Source: Jiella soli (GTDB lineage Bacteria; Pseudomonadota; Alphaproteobacteria; Rhizobiales; Rhizobiaceae). Taken from it: DNA of 64,000 nt. Below, piece after piece: positions 27,261-39,804 of this stretch. Position numbers and translations under genes: made by a program. Positions within the stretch are counted from its first letter, which is position 1, and every line of letters starts with the position of its first letter. The DNA is taken from NCBI RefSeq assembly GCF_020615385.1, contig NZ_JAJAVB010000025.1, positions 85,296 through 149,295 on the forward strand, written 5' to 3'. The notes below the pieces were generated by a model. The model was not told the origin of the DNA, made no database searches, and saw nothing but the letters and a program-made list of their open reading frames with translations.

Positions 27261-28136
27261 ATGTCCGCAAAGCACCCGATCATCGTCATCACCGGTTCCT
27301 CGGGAGCCGGCACCACTTCGGTGAAGAAGATTTTCGACCAGATCTTCCGGCGCGAACATGTCGACGCCGCCTTCATCGAGGGCGACGCCTTCCATCGCTA
27401 CGACCGCGCGGCGATGAAGGCGAAGATGGTCGAGGAGGAGACGGACGGGAACCGCAACTTTTCGCATTTCTCGCCGGAGGCGAACGTCCTGGAGAAGCTC
27501 CAGGAGGTCTTCCAGGACTATGGCCGCAAGGGCCGCGGCGAGACCCGCCACTACATCCACGACGAGGAGGAGGCCCGGCTCTACGGCGCCGAGCCCGGCA
27601 CCTTCTCCGACTGGGCGCCGCTGGAGGAGGGCAGCGACCTCCTCTTCTACGAGGGCCTGCATGGCTGCGTGAAGACCGAGACGGTCGATCTCGCGCCGCT
27701 CGCCGATCTGAAGATCGGGGTCGTGCCGGTGATCAACCTCGAATGGATCCAGAAGATCCACCGCGACAAGGCGACGAGGGGCTATTCGACCGAGGCGGTG
27801 ATGGACACGATCCTGAGGCGGATGCCCGACTACGTGAAATATATCTGTCCGCAATTCGCCCGCACCGACATCAACTTCCAGCGCGTGCCGATCGTCGACA
27901 CCTCCGACCCGTTCATCGCCAGATGGATCCCGACGGCGGACGAATCGATGATCGTGATCCGCTTTGCCTCGCCGCGTGGGATCGACTTTCCCTATCTTCT
28001 GTCCATGATCCCCGGGAGCTTCATGTCCCGGGCCAATTCCATCGTTGCGCCGGGCAACAAGCTCGACATCGCAATGCAGCTCATCCTGACGCCGCTGATC
28101 CTCCAGCTCATGGAAAAGAAGCGCCGGGCCTCCTGA
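27261..28136 (+). CDS. cbbP: Phosphoribulokinase
   Basis: 291 residues, the short bacterial PRK. P-loop [14 protein letters not shown] at residues 10-23, then [20 protein letters not shown] and [16 protein letters not shown]. It phosphorylates ribulose-5-phosphate with ATP to make ribulose-1,5-bisphosphate, the RuBisCO substrate. A good ribosome site (GGAGGAGG) precedes the ATG. Second gene of the cbb operon. Confidence 0.96.
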   Translation: MSAKHPIIVITGSSGAGTTSVKKIFDQIFRREHVDAAFIEGDAFHRYDRAAMKAKMVEEETDGNRNFSHFSPEANVLEKLQEVFQDYGRKGRGETRHYIHDEEEARLYGAEPGTFSDWAPLEEGSDLLFYEGLHGCVKTETVDLAPLADLKIGVVPVINLEWIQKIHRDKATRGYSTEAVMDTILRRMPDYVKYICPQFARTDINFQRVPIVDTSDPFIARWIPTADESMIVIRFASPRGIDFPYLLSMIPGSFMSRANSIVAPGNKLDIAMQLILTPLILQLMEKKRRAS

Positions 28137-28165
28137 GCTCGAACGAGACTTTGAGGGAAGACGAC

Positions 28166-30175
28166 ATGTCCCAAACTGCCGACAAAGCGCCCCACGAAAT
28201 GGCCGGCGTCTCCATCCGCCAGATGGCGGACGCCATCCGTGCCCTGTCGATGGACGCGGTCCAGAAGGCCAATTCCGGTCATCCCGGCATGCCGATGGGC
28301 ATGGCCGACGTCGCGACCGTCCTGTTTTCCAAGTTCCTGCGCGTCGATCCGAGCCAGCCGGAATGGCCGAATCGGGACCGCTTCGTCCTGTCCAACGGAC
28401 ACGGCTCGATGCTGCAATATTCGCTCATGCATCTCCTCGGCTTCCCGGAGATGACGATCGAGGAGATCGAGAACTTCCGCCAGCTCGGCAGCCGCACCGC
28501 CGGACACCCCGAATATGGCCACGCCGCCGGCATCGAGGCGACCACCGGCCCGCTCGGCCAGGGCATCACCATGTCGGTCGGTATGGCGCTCGCCGAGAGG
28601 ATGCTCGCCGCCAGGTTCGGCGACGACCTCGTCGACCACTACACCTATGTGTTCTGCGGCGACGGTTGCCTGATGGAGGGCATCTCCCACGAGGCGATCG
28701 ATCTTGCCGGGCACCTCAAGCTGAACAAGCTGATCGTCTTCTTCGACGACAACCACATCTCGATCGACGGCGACACCAAGCTCGCCACATCGATCGACCA
28801 GCGCGAGCGCTTCGAGGCACATGGCTGGAACACCTTTGCCGTCGACGGCCATGATCCGGACGCCGTCGAGAAGGTGATCGCCGAGGCGCGAAAGAGCGAC
28901 AAGCCGGCGTTCATCGCCTGCCGCACGATCATCGGCTACGGCGCGCCGAATTTGCAGGGCACGGACAAGGTGCACGGCAACGCGCTCGGCAAGGACGAGG
29001 TCGCCGCGACGCGCAAGAATATCGGCTGGACGTCGGAGCCCTTCGTCATCCCGCAGGAGATCTACGACGCCTGGCATGCGGCGGCCAAGCTCGGTCGCGA
29101 GGCCCGGAAGGCCTGGGAGAAGACGCGTGACGCGGCGCCGAAAAAGGCCGAGTTCGAGGCGCAATACGCGACCACGCTGCCGGAGAACCTCGCCGAGCTG
29201 ATGGCCAAGGCGCGGGCCGACATCGTGTCCGAACAGCCGAAGGTCGCGACCCGCAAGGCCTCGGAAATGGCGCTCGAGGTGATCAACGGAGCGAGCGAGC
29301 TGACCATCGGCGGCTCGGCCGACCTCACCCCCTCGAACAACACCAAGACCAAGGGGCTGACCGACATCGCGCCCGGCGACTATTCCGGCCGCTACGTGCG
29401 CTACGGCGTGCGCGAGCACGGCATGGCTGCGACGATGAACGGCATCGCGCTGCATGGCGGCTTCATTCCCTATGGCGGCACCTTCATGTGCTTCACCGAC
29501 TATGCCCGCGGCGCGATCCGCCTGTCGGCGCTGATGGGGATCCGGGTCGTCTATGTCATGACCCATGATTCCATTGGCCTCGGCGAGGACGGCCCGACCC
29601 ACCAGCCGGTCGAGCATCTGGCGATCCACCGCGCGACGCCCAACCTGCTTCTGTTCCGTCCCGCCGACGCGGTCGAGACCAACGAGGCCTGGGAGATCGC
29701 GATGGCCGAGACGAAGCGGCCTTCCGTCATGGCGCTGTCGCGCCAGGGCGTGCCGACCGTGCGCTCGGGCGAGGTGACGGAAAACCGGACCCGCAAGGGC
29801 GCCTATGTCCTCAAGGATGTCGACGGGACGCGCGACCTGACGATCCTGTCGACCGGCACGGAAGTCGAGATCGCGCTGAAGGCGGCCGAGACGCTGGAAA
29901 GCCAGGGCCGCAAGGTCGCGGTGGTCTCCATGCCCTGCTGGGAGCTGTTCGAGGAGCAGGACGAGGCCTATCGCAAGTCCGTCCTCGGCTCCGCGCCGCG
30001 CATCGCCATCGAGGCGGCGGTCCGGCTCGGCTGGGATCGCTGGCTCGGCGAGGACGGCCGCTTCATCGGCATGCATTCCTTCGGCGCCTCGGCGCCTGGG
30101 CCCGAGGTCTACAAGCATTTCGGCATCACCGCCGAGGCGGTCGTGACGGCCGCCGGCGAGATGCTGAAGCACTGA
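28166..30175 (+). CDS. cbbT: Transketolase
   Basis: 669 residues from the ATG at 28166. The thiamine diphosphate site is visible as [14 protein letters not shown] ... [11 protein letters not shown], the N-terminal region has [16 protein letters not shown], and the pyrimidine domain has [20 protein letters not shown] and [19 protein letters not shown]. It transfers two-carbon units in RuBP regeneration. Position between cbbP and cbbA marks it as the CBB copy. Confidence 0.95.
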   Translation: MSQTADKAPHEMAGVSIRQMADAIRALSMDAVQKANSGHPGMPMGMADVATVLFSKFLRVDPSQPEWPNRDRFVLSNGHGSMLQYSLMHLLGFPEMTIEEIENFRQLGSRTAGHPEYGHAAGIEATTGPLGQGITMSVGMALAERMLAARFGDDLVDHYTYVFCGDGCLMEGISHEAIDLAGHLKLNKLIVFFDDNHISIDGDTKLATSIDQRERFEAHGWNTFAVDGHDPDAVEKVIAEARKSDKPAFIACRTIIGYGAPNLQGTDKVHGNALGKDEVAATRKNIGWTSEPFVIPQEIYDAWHAAAKLGREARKAWEKTRDAAPKKAEFEAQYATTLPENLAELMAKARADIVSEQPKVATRKASEMALEVINGASELTIGGSADLTPSNNTKTKGLTDIAPGDYSGRYVRYGVREHGMAATMNGIALHGGFIPYGGTFMCFTDYARGAIRLSALMGIRVVYVMTHDSIGLGEDGPTHQPVEHLAIHRATPNLLLFRPADAVETNEAWEIAMAETKRPSVMALSRQGVPTVRSGEVTENRTRKGAYVLKDVDGTRDLTILSTGTEVEIALKAAETLESQGRKVAVVSMPCWELFEEQDEAYRKSVLGSAPRIAIEAAVRLGWDRWLGEDGRFIGMHSFGASAPGPEVYKHFGITAEAVVTAAGEMLKH

Positions 30176-30195
30176 TCTAGAAAAAGACGCGGAAA

Positions 30196-30218
30196 GGGCC
30201 GGCCGAGCGGGCCGGCCC
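30196..30218 (+). other. Hairpin in cbbT-cbbA gap (first)
   Basis: Nine-base arms GGGCCGGCC (30196-30204) and GGCCGGCCC (30210-30218) with a five-base loop, 20 bases after the cbbT stop. No T-run follows, so not a classical terminator; more likely an intercistronic mRNA structure. Confidence 0.5.
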
Positions 30219-30240
30219 GACGCGGGGAGACGACGACGAG

Positions 30241-30263
30241 CCGCGGGAAGGTGCTTCCCGCGG
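30241..30263 (+). other. Hairpin in cbbT-cbbA gap (second)
   Basis: Perfect ten-base arms CCGCGGGAAG (30241-30250) and CTTCCCGCGG (30254-30263) with a three-base loop, 38 bases before the cbbA start. Second strong structure in the same gap. Confidence 0.55.
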
Positions 30264-30301
30264 ACAGGGAAGACGTGCGCGAAAGAGGAGGTGTCTTCAC
30301 C

Positions 30302-33011
<2,710 letters not shown>

Positions 33012-33025
33012 GCCCGCCCTTGCCT

Positions 33026-33093
33026 GCCGGGGCGGGATGTCCTCCCAAAGGCCTGCCCCGGCTCCCTCCTTCAAAGACAGACGAAGGACATCC
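33026..33093 (+). other. Interleaved complementary segments in cbbL-cbbS gap (possible pseudoknot)
   Basis: A = GCCGGGGC (33026-33033) pairs with A' = GCCCCGGC (33055-33062); B = GGATGTCCT (33035-33043) pairs with B' = AGGACATCC (33085-33093). Both matches are perfect and the order A-B-A'-B' is that of an H-type pseudoknot; alternatively the two stems exclude each other. It lies 14 bases after the cbbL stop and ends 40 bases before the cbbS start, leaving the cbbS ribosome site (AAGGAACC) free. Confidence 0.55.
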
Positions 33094-33133
33094 GGTCCTG
33101 CGACCGCCTTCGCCGCAGCCAAGGAACCAATCC

Positions 33134-33556
33134 ATGCGCGTTACCCAGGGAACCTTTTCCTTCCTCCCCGACCTCACGGACGAGCAGATCACGGCACAGG
33201 TCCAGTACTGCCTCGACAATGGCTGGGCGGTGAACATCGAATACACCGACGATCCGCACCCCCGGAACACCTATTGGGACATGTGGGGCCACCCGATGTT
33301 CGACATCGAGGACGCGGCCGGCGTGATGATGGAACTTGCCGCCTGCCGCAAGGCGCACAGCCATCTCTACATCCGCATGTCCGCCTTCGACTCCACCCAT
33401 GGCTGGGAGTCGGTGAAGCTGTCCTTCATCGTCAACCGGCCGGCCGAGGAACCGGGCTTCCGCCTGCGCCGGCAGGAGAGCCATGGCCGCAACATCCGCT
33501 ATTCGACCGAGCCCTATGCGACGGACAAGCCCGAGGGCGAGCGCTACGCGGTGTGA
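33134..33556 (+). CDS. cbbS: RuBisCO small subunit, form I red-type
   Basis: 140 residues. The N-terminus [18 protein letters not shown] and [16 protein letters not shown]-like core ([17 protein letters not shown]) are typical of red-type small subunits, as is the C-terminal extension [17 protein letters not shown], which forms the beta-hairpin seen in form IC/ID enzymes. It completes the L8S8 holoenzyme with cbbL. Confidence 0.96.
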   Translation: MRVTQGTFSFLPDLTDEQITAQVQYCLDNGWAVNIEYTDDPHPRNTYWDMWGHPMFDIEDAAGVMMELAACRKAHSHLYIRMSAFDSTHGWESVKLSFIVNRPAEEPGFRLRRQESHGRNIRYSTEPYATDKPEGERYAV

Positions 33557-33590
33557 GGCGGAGCGGCCTCGCCGTTGAGGTTCGGGCCGA

Positions 33591-33790
33591 GGCACCCCCC
33601 TCTGTCCTGCCGGACATCTCCCCCACAAGGGGGGAGATCGATCTCGCTCCGACGGGTCGGCCTTGGCTGAGACCCTGAACCCGGCAATGCCGCACTGTTT
33701 GAGCCAGCGATGTTCCAGGACGATCAGCGCGATCGAAGCCGCCTGATCTCCCCCCTTGTGGGGGAGATGCCGGCAGGCAGAGGGGGGTGC
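33591..33790. repeat. REP-like palindromic pair, copy A (converging units)
   Basis: Two near-identical units of about 47 bases in inverted orientation: 33591-33639 and 33745-33790. Each has a C-rich tail (GGCACCCCCCTCTG), a short variable segment, and a hairpin ATCTCCCCC-ACAA-GGGGGAGAT. Tails face outwards here. The intervening 105 bases hold no gene. It occupies the cbbS-cbbX gap. The same unit recurs at 39519-39649 in the opposite arrangement. Confidence 0.8.
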
Positions 33791-33831
33791 GCAAGGGCGC
33801 GGCGAAAATCGAACGAACGGGATGTAAGGTG

Positions 33832-34902
33832 ATGAGCTATCTCGACCAGCTGAACAAAGCTCCCAAGCCGGACGGCACTGCCGCCACGCCGGTCTCAGGC
33901 ACCCAGGCGCCTGACGGCGACGTCACCGGCACGAACGCTGCCGGCGAGGCTGCGACACCTCAGCCGGCACCCACCACCGTCGACCTCCGCCGCGAATACG
34001 AGGAGGCCGGCGTCAAGGAGGTTCTGGAGGAGCTCGACCGGGAGCTCGTGGGCCTTGCGCCAGTCAAGAAGCGCATCCGCGAGACGGCGGCGCTGCTTCT
34101 CGTCGAGCGCGCCCGCCGCCGGCTCGGCCTCGCCCATGAGACGCCGACGCTGCATATGAGCTTCACCGGCAATCCCGGCACCGGCAAGACGACGGTCGCC
34201 ATGAAGATGGCGAACCTCCTTCACCGGCTCGGCTATATCCGCAAGGGGCATCTCGTCTCGGTGACGCGCGACGATCTCGTCGGACAGTATATCGGCCACA
34301 CCGCCCCGAAGACCAAGGACATCCTCAAGAAGGCGATGGGCGGCGTCCTGTTCATCGACGAAGCCTATTATCTTTACCGGCCGGAGAACGAGCGCGACTA
34401 CGGCCAGGAGGCGATCGAGATCCTGCTTCAGGTGATGGAGAACCAGCGCGACGACCTCGTCGTCATCCTCGCCGGCTATGCCGACCGGATGGACAAGTTC
34501 TTCGAATCGAATCCCGGTTTCCGCTCGCGCATCGCCCACCATATCGACTTCCCGGACTATTCGAACGACGAACTCCACCGGATCGCGGTGGGCATGCTGG
34601 AGCGGCAGAACTACCATCTGACCGACGAGGCGGGGACGGTCCTGGCGCGCTACATCGAATACCGGCGGGCGCAGCCGCATTTCGCCAATGCCCGCTCGAT
34701 CCGCAACGCCCTCGACCGGGCCCGCCTCAGGCAGGCGAACCGGCTGTTCGAACAGGATGCCGGACCGCTCGACGCCGCGATGCTGTCGACGATCGCGGCG
34801 GAAGACATTGCCGCGAGCCGCGTCTTCGGCCAGAAGCCGGACATGAAGGCCGAGCATGTTGCCGAGAGCCTGGCCGCCGGGCCGGCGGCCAGAAAGGAGT
34901 AG
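33832..34902 (+). CDS. cbbX: Red-type RuBisCO activase
   Basis: 356 residues, AAA+ ATPase. Walker [10 protein letters not shown], Walker [13 protein letters not shown], pore-loop region [13 protein letters not shown], and sensor region [18 protein letters not shown] match CbbX. It removes inhibitory sugar phosphates from red-type RuBisCO by pulling on the CbbL C-terminus. Family members are near 310 residues; here an Ala/Thr/Pro-rich lead of about 50 residues and a short tail account for the extra length. An in-frame upstream start at 33787 lies in the repeat and is unlikely. Confidence 0.95.
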   Translation: MSYLDQLNKAPKPDGTAATPVSGTQAPDGDVTGTNAAGEAATPQPAPTTVDLRREYEEAGVKEVLEELDRELVGLAPVKKRIRETAALLLVERARRRLGLAHETPTLHMSFTGNPGTGKTTVAMKMANLLHRLGYIRKGHLVSVTRDDLVGQYIGHTAPKTKDILKKAMGGVLFIDEAYYLYRPENERDYGQEAIEILLQVMENQRDDLVVILAGYADRMDKFFESNPGFRSRIAHHIDFPDYSNDELHRIAVGMLERQNYHLTDEAGTVLARYIEYRRAQPHFANARSIRNALDRARLRQANRLFEQDAGPLDAAMLSTIAAEDIAASRVFGQKPDMKAEHVAESLAAGPAARKE

Positions 34903-34905
34903 ACC

Positions 34906-35592
34906 ATGACGAGACCCGTCACCATCGCCCCCTCGATCCTGTCGTCGGATTTTTCGCGGCTTGGCGAGGAGGTCGCGGCCGTCGACCGGGCGGGCGCGGA
35001 CTGGATCCATCTCGACGTCATGGACGGGCACTATGTGCCGAATATCACCTTCGGCCCGCCGGTGATCAAGGCGATCCGCGGTGCCTCCAAGAAGGTGTTC
35101 GACTGCCATCTGATGATCGAGCCCTGCGACCCCTATCTCGAAGCCTTCGCCGAGGCGGGCTGCGACATCATCACCGTCCATGCCGAGGCGACGAAGCATC
35201 TCGACCGCTCGCTGCAGGCGATAAAGAATCTCGGCAAGAAGGCCGGCGTCTCGCTCAACCCGTCGACGCCCGAGGACGTCATCCGCTACGTCCTCGACCG
35301 GCTCGACCTCGTCCTCCTGATGACGGTCAATCCCGGCTTCGGCGGCCAGGCCTTCATCCCGTCGGTGGTCGACAAGGTGCGCCGCGTGAAGGAGATGATC
35401 GGCACGCGCGACATCCATATCGAGATCGACGGCGGCGTGACGCCGGAGACCGCGCCGACGGTGATCGCCGCGGGGGCGGACGTGCTGGTCGCCGGCTCGG
35501 CCGTCTTCAAGGGCGGGACGCCCGACCACTATGCACGAAACATCGCGGCGATCCGCGCGGCGGCGGAGGGGGCGCGCGAAAAGGCGGCTTGA
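34906..35592 (+). CDS. cbbE: Ribulose-phosphate 3-epimerase
   Basis: 228 residues, TIM barrel. [47 protein letters not shown] and [11 protein letters not shown] are the conserved metal and phosphate-binding segments (rpe). It interconverts xylulose-5-phosphate and ribulose-5-phosphate, feeding CbbP. It follows cbbX after three bases and is the last gene of the cbb operon in this window. Confidence 0.95.
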   Translation: MTRPVTIAPSILSSDFSRLGEEVAAVDRAGADWIHLDVMDGHYVPNITFGPPVIKAIRGASKKVFDCHLMIEPCDPYLEAFAEAGCDIITVHAEATKHLDRSLQAIKNLGKKAGVSLNPSTPEDVIRYVLDRLDLVLLMTVNPGFGGQAFIPSVVDKVRRVKEMIGTRDIHIEIDGGVTPETAPTVIAAGADVLVAGSAVFKGGTPDHYARNIAAIRAAAEGAREKAA

Positions 35593-35728
35593 AGGCGGGC
35601 TTCGCAACAGCGGCGGTGTCGTTGGGGCAAGGCCGATAATCGGCGCGCGAGCGGGCTTGCTGCCGCCTCGTCAGCGTCCAAGTGTCCGCCGGAGCGGTGT
35701 CAGGAAAAACGCTTAGCGCTGTTTCCGC

Positions 35729-35753
35729 GGAACCCGAAGGCGCAGCGGCGGTT
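35729..35753 (+). promoter_or_regulatory. Possible EcfG/RpoE2-type stress promoter
   Basis: GGAAC at 35729-35733, 18 bases, then TT at 35752-35753; 33 bases before the ATG of the His-rich secreted protein at 35787. Same pattern as upstream of the two PRC-barrel genes and the alcohol dehydrogenase. Confidence 0.35.
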
Positions 35754-35786
35754 TTGGCCGATAGGGACGCTATGGGAGACGCACGT

Positions 35787-36086
35787 ATGACATCGAGACT
35801 AGCATCCATCGTGCTGGCGATCGCGCTCGCCTTTTCGGGACTGACGATGACGGCGGGCACCGCTTCGGCCGGATCGTTCAGCATCACCGTCGGCGACGGG
35901 CACCACTACCGTCACCACCGAAACTACCGCCACAATCGCCACTATCGGCATAACCGTGGCTGGCGTAATCATGTCCGCCGCGATCGCCGCCATTGGCGGC
36001 GTGGCTGGCATGACCGGCCGCATTATCGGCGGTATCATCGCCGCGACCGGCATCCTACGCCCTTTCCGCTCTATCGCATTCGCTGA
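35787..36086 (+). CDS. Small secreted His/Arg-rich protein
   Basis: 99 residues. The ATG at 35787 has GGGAG about nine bases upstream and opens a signal peptide (MTSRLASIVLAIALAFSGLTMTAGTASA). The mature part is dominated by His, Arg and Tyr (HHYRHHRNYRHNRHYRHN, RRDRRHWRRGWHDRPHYRR). Very basic; could bind metal ions, nucleic acid or cell-wall polymers. No family assigned. A similar protein lies 255 bases downstream, with a shared signal-peptide end (TASAGS). Confidence 0.65.
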   Translation: MTSRLASIVLAIALAFSGLTMTAGTASAGSFSITVGDGHHYRHHRNYRHNRHYRHNRGWRNHVRRDRRHWRRGWHDRPHYRRYHRRDRHPTPFPLYRIR

Positions 36087-36341
36087 GCGGAAGACGGCAG
36101 GGAAAAACCTGGCGGCGTCGCTTCTTCGGAAGTCGGCGCCGTTTTCGTTGTTGCGCGGGCGCGGCGCCCTTCCCGGAGCCGTCTCCCGTTGCGGCGGAGC
36201 GTCCAATGCCTGCCTGAGCACTTGATTGTGTTCGTGATTTTCCTCTTGCCCACAGATCTTACGTAAGGTAAGCTTGGGCATTGCTCGAGCGGCCCGCGCG
36301 CTCTACGCCCGCCGCGGTCTGGGCAGTTTGGAGAACGCGTC

Positions 36342-36623
36342 ATGAAATCGTTCATCATGTCGATGGTCGTGGCCATCGCGCTTGCCGTGGCCGGCCTGAC
36401 CGCCACGGCGACCACTGCTTCGGCGGGGTCCTACAGCAACGCTCCCGTCGTCCTGGCCGGCGGGTACAACAATCACTACCGCTCCCACTATCATCCGCGG
36501 CGCGTCTACCGCCGTCATTACCGGCGGCACCATGTCAGGCGCCATCATTACGCGCCACACGTTCAGCACCGGGTCTACCGGCAGCATCACCGCCGCCACT
36601 ATAACAGGTATAACGGCTACTGA
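36342..36623 (+). CDS. Small secreted His/Tyr/Arg-rich protein, second copy
   Basis: 93 residues: signal peptide MKSFIMSMVVAIALAVAGL...TTASA, then a mature part rich in His, Tyr and Arg with many HH and RR pairs (RRHYRRHHVRRHHYAPH, HHRRHYNRYNGY). Related in design to the preceding gene, though the mature parts differ. A ten-base palindrome CTTACGTAAG (36258-36267) lies 74 bases upstream. It is convergent with the copper-type ATPase gene, so a metal-handling role is tempting but unproven. Confidence 0.65.
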   Translation: MKSFIMSMVVAIALAVAGLTATATTASAGSYSNAPVVLAGGYNNHYRSHYHPRRVYRRHYRRHHVRRHHYAPHVQHRVYRQHHRRHYNRYNGY

Positions 36624-36776
36624 TCGACCGCGCCTCAATCCCGCGCCTGGAGACGGACAATGAGAACGGCCTCCGGCAGGGGGCCGTTCTTTCGTTTGCG
36701 GGTCCATTCCGGGGGACAGCGAAAGGCGCGATCCCGGCGCCCCTGCCGAGGCGGCGGGTTCCCGCCGGGCCTGTCA

Positions 36777-36817
36777 TATGAAATCCGTCTGATCGCTTCG
36801 CGATAACGGATTTCATA
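36777..36817. terminator. Long hairpin between convergent genes
   Basis: TATGAAATCCGT (36777-36788) pairs perfectly with ACGGATTTCATA (36806-36817); an inner ATCGC/GCGAT stem continues it. It ends six bases from the stop of the P-type ATPase and can act on that strand. No T-run is present, so a bidirectional transcription stop or mRNA 3' guard is inferred. Confidence 0.45.
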
Positions 36818-36822
36818 GACGC

Positions 36823-39366
36823 TCAGAGCCGCAGCGTCCTGAGGCGCAGGGCGTTGCCGATCACCGAGACCGAGGACAGGCTCATCGCCGCCGCCGCGAT
36901 CATCGGCGAGAGCAGGAGCCCGAACACCGGATAGAGAATGCCGGCCGCGACGGGTACGCCGATGGTGTTGTAGGCGAAGGCGAAGAACAGGTTCTGCTTG
37001 ATGTTTCGGATCGTCGCCTGCGCCAGATGCCGGGCCCGGACGATCCCCTGAAGGTCGCCCTTCACCAGCGTCATGCCGGCGCTTTCCACCGCCACGTCGG
37101 CGCCGGTCCCCATGGCGATGCCGACATCCGCGGCCGCGAGCGCAGGTGCGTCGTTGATGCCGTCGCCGGCGACGGCGACCTTGGCGCCGCCGCGCTTCAG
37201 CTCCTCGACCAGCGCCTGCTTGTCCTCGGGCGACAGGCCCGCCCGCACTTCGTCGATGCCGAGTTCCTTCGCCACGGCCATGGCTGTGCGCTGGTTGTCG
37301 CCGGTCGCCATCACGATCCGCATGCCGCTCGCATGGAGGGCCGCGATCGCATCCGCCGTGGTCGGCTTGATCCGGTCGGCGACGGCGACGATCCCGGCCG
37401 CCCGGCCATCGATCGCGACGAACATCGCGGTCCGTCCCTCGGCCTGCAGCCGCTCGGCATCGCCGTCGAGCGCCGAGGGATCGATTCCCTCCGCCTCCAG
37501 CATGGCGCGGTTGCCGAGGACGACGGCCTTGCCCGCGACGGTTCCCCTGACGCCCTTGCCGGTGACGGACTCGAAGCCGGTCGTGTCGGTCAGCGTCGCC
37601 CCGCGCTCCTCCGCGCCCCGGACGATCGCCTCGGCGAGGGGATGCTCGGAGCCCCGCTCAAGGCTGGCGGCCGCGGCAAGCAATGCGGCCTCGTCGCCAT
37701 TCGCGGCGATCACGTCGGTGACCACCGGCCGGCCCTCGGTGAGCGTGCCGGTCTTGTCGACGACCAGCGTGTCGACCTTGGAGAAGCGTTCCAGCGCCTC
37801 GGCGTCCTTGATCAGCACGCCGGCCGAGGCGCCGCGGCCGGTTGCGGTCATGATCGACATCGGCGTCGCGAGCCCCAGCGCGCAGGGGCAGGCGATGATC
37901 AGGACGGAGACGGCGGCGACCAGAGCGTGGGCGAACGCGGGCGTCGGACCGACTGCGGCCCAGGCGAAGAAGGCGACGATCGCGACGGCGACCACCGCCG
38001 GCACGAAATAGCCGGCGACCCGGTCGGCAAGGCCCTGGATCGGAGCCCGCGAGCGCTGGGCGCTCGCCACCATCTGCGTGATTCGCGAGAGCGTCGTGTC
38101 GGCGCCGACGGCCTTAGCCTCCATGGTGAAACTGCCGGTCTTGTTCAGCGTGCCGCCGGTGACGGTGTCGCCCGCGGTCTTCTCGACCGGGACCGGCTCG
38201 CCGGTGATCATGGACTCGTCGACCGAGGAGCGGCCCTCAGTGACGCTGCCGTCGACGGGGATGCTCTCGCCGGGGCGCACCCGCAGCCTGTCGCCGGCCG
38301 CCACCACGGCGAGGTCGACGTCTTCCTCGCGTCCGTCCGGGCCGATGCGCCGGGCGGTCTTCGGCGCGAGGTCCATCAGCGCCCGGATCGCCGAGCCGGT
38401 GCGCTCGCGCGCCTTCAGCTCCAGGACCTGGCCGACGAAGATCAGCGCGACGATGACCGCGGAGGCCTCGAAATAGACCGGCACGACGCCGTGCGCCCTG
38501 AAGGAGGCCGGGAAGAGGCCCGGCAGGAAGGCGGCGAACAGGCTGTAGAGATAGGCCGCGCCGACGCCGATCGCGATCAGCGTCCACATGTTGGGCGAGC
38601 GATTGACGATCGAGGCCCAGCCCCGCTTGAAGAAGGGCTGCGCGGCCCACAGGACGACGGGCGTCGCCAGCAGGAATTCCAGGTAGACCGCGATCCGCTC
38701 GCCGATCCACTCGCGGAATGGCAGGCCGACCATCGATCCCATTGTGAGGACGAGGAGAGGCACCGCGCAAAGCGCCGAGACCCAGAGCCGGCGGGTGAAG
38801 TCCACGAGTTCCGGGTTCGGCCCTTCCTCGCCGGTCGGAAGGCCCATCGGCTCGAGCGCCATGCCGCATTTCGGGCAGTCGCCCGGATGGTCCTGAACGA
38901 TCTCCGGATGCATGGGGCAGGTGTACTCGGTGCCCGCCGGCATCGGCTCGGGCGCGGGTCGGTCGCCGAGATACCGCTCGGGATCGGCCTCGAACTTCTC
39001 GCGGCAGCGGGCCGAGCAGAAGTAGACCCGTTGGCTGGAGCCTGAGGCATCCTTGTGCTTGACCATGTGCCGGGCGTCGATGCGCTCGACGCTCATGCCG
39101 CAGACGGGATCTTTGGCCGTCAGATAATCCTCGGGCGCGGCGACGAACTTCTTGCGGCAGCCCTCGGAGCAGAAATGGACGGTGCGGCCGTCATGCTCGG
39201 CGGTCGGCTTGCCGGCATCGGGATCGACGGTCATGCCGCAGACCGGATCGCGGATCACCGCATCCTTCGCGCCATCGTCTTCTTTCCCATGCCCGCCGCC
39301 GCAGCAGCCGCCATGGCCCGCGTGATCGCGCCCGGAGTGATCGTGGCGGTGCATCGTGTCCGACAT
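36823..39366 (-). CDS. Copper-type P1B ATPase with YHS and metal-binding N-terminus
   Basis: 847 residues from the ATG at 39366 (AGGACG directly upstream; an in-frame ATG at 39384 lacks a ribosome site). N-terminus: His-rich lead ([15 protein letters not shown]), CCGGGH, then two YHS modules (DPVCGMTVD...[11 protein letters not shown] and DPVCGMSVE...[11 protein letters not shown]) and a [20 protein letters not shown] heavy-metal module, with no classical CxxC HMA domain. The transporter core follows, with [12 protein letters not shown] (CPC ion motif), [11 protein letters not shown] and [10 protein letters not shown]. Predicted to export Cu+ (or Ag+) across the cytoplasmic membrane. No adjacent copper regulator is seen. 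Confidence 0.9.
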   Translation of the reverse strand: MSDTMHRHDHSGRDHAGHGGCCGGGHGKEDDGAKDAVIRDPVCGMTVDPDAGKPTAEHDGRTVHFCSEGCRKKFVAAPEDYLTAKDPVCGMSVERIDARHMVKHKDASGSSQRVYFCSARCREKFEADPERYLGDRPAPEPMPAGTEYTCPMHPEIVQDHPGDCPKCGMALEPMGLPTGEEGPNPELVDFTRRLWVSALCAVPLLVLTMGSMVGLPFREWIGERIAVYLEFLLATPVVLWAAQPFFKRGWASIVNRSPNMWTLIAIGVGAAYLYSLFAAFLPGLFPASFRAHGVVPVYFEASAVIVALIFVGQVLELKARERTGSAIRALMDLAPKTARRIGPDGREEDVDLAVVAAGDRLRVRPGESIPVDGSVTEGRSSVDESMITGEPVPVEKTAGDTVTGGTLNKTGSFTMEAKAVGADTTLSRITQMVASAQRSRAPIQGLADRVAGYFVPAVVAVAIVAFFAWAAVGPTPAFAHALVAAVSVLIIACPCALGLATPMSIMTATGRGASAGVLIKDAEALERFSKVDTLVVDKTGTLTEGRPVVTDVIAANGDEAALLAAAASLERGSEHPLAEAIVRGAEERGATLTDTTGFESVTGKGVRGTVAGKAVVLGNRAMLEAEGIDPSALDGDAERLQAEGRTAMFVAIDGRAAGIVAVADRIKPTTADAIAALHASGMRIVMATGDNQRTAMAVAKELGIDEVRAGLSPEDKQALVEELKRGGAKVAVAGDGINDAPALAAADVGIAMGTGADVAVESAGMTLVKGDLQGIVRARHLAQATIRNIKQNLFFAFAYNTIGVPVAAGILYPVFGLLLSPMIAAAAMSLSSVSVIGNALRLRTLRL

Positions 39367-39518
39367 CGTCCTGCCCTTTCGCATTGCCCCGGGACGGAGA
39401 TGGGGCTTCCTGTTACTGGAAGGTCAAGGGTGGTGGGGGAGCGGAGCGAGGGTGGCACAAGCCGAGCCATGCGCCACGGCTTTCCCTCGACGACAGAGCG
39501 CGGCATCTACCGGTAGCT

Positions 39519-39649
39519 GATCTCCCCCCCTTGTGGGGGAGATGCCTGGCAAGGCAGAGGGGGGCGAGACGGGCGCCGACATGTCGGAAGATTGCGCCGA
39601 GGCACCCCCCTCTGGGCTGCCGCCTATCTCCCCACAAGGGGGGAGATCG
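39519..39649. repeat. REP-like palindromic pair, copy B (diverging units)
   Basis: Units at 39519-39566 and 39601-39649 match those at 33591-33790 but with hairpins outwards and C-rich tails inwards, the reverse of copy A. It lies in the 438-base gap between the P-type ATPase and eutB starts. Apart from the units the gap holds no gene and no adenosylcobalamin riboswitch that I can recognise. Confidence 0.8.
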
Positions 39650-39804
39650 AAGCGGCTGCCGCGGCGTTCGTGCCTGAAGTGTTTGCGCGCGAGGCAACCG
39701 GCTTGATCCCGCCGCGCCCTTGCATTGCCTGTTCTCCGGCGCTCTCTTGACGAAGCGGTCGGGACGGCCGCGGTGCGACGTCATCGAAGGCGAGGACGCA
39801 GATC

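Noticed and set aside
39650-39804. Possible adenosylcobalamin riboswitch before eutB
   Set aside because: The gap was read for the conserved B12-box and core; neither was recognised, and the region is mostly repeat DNA.
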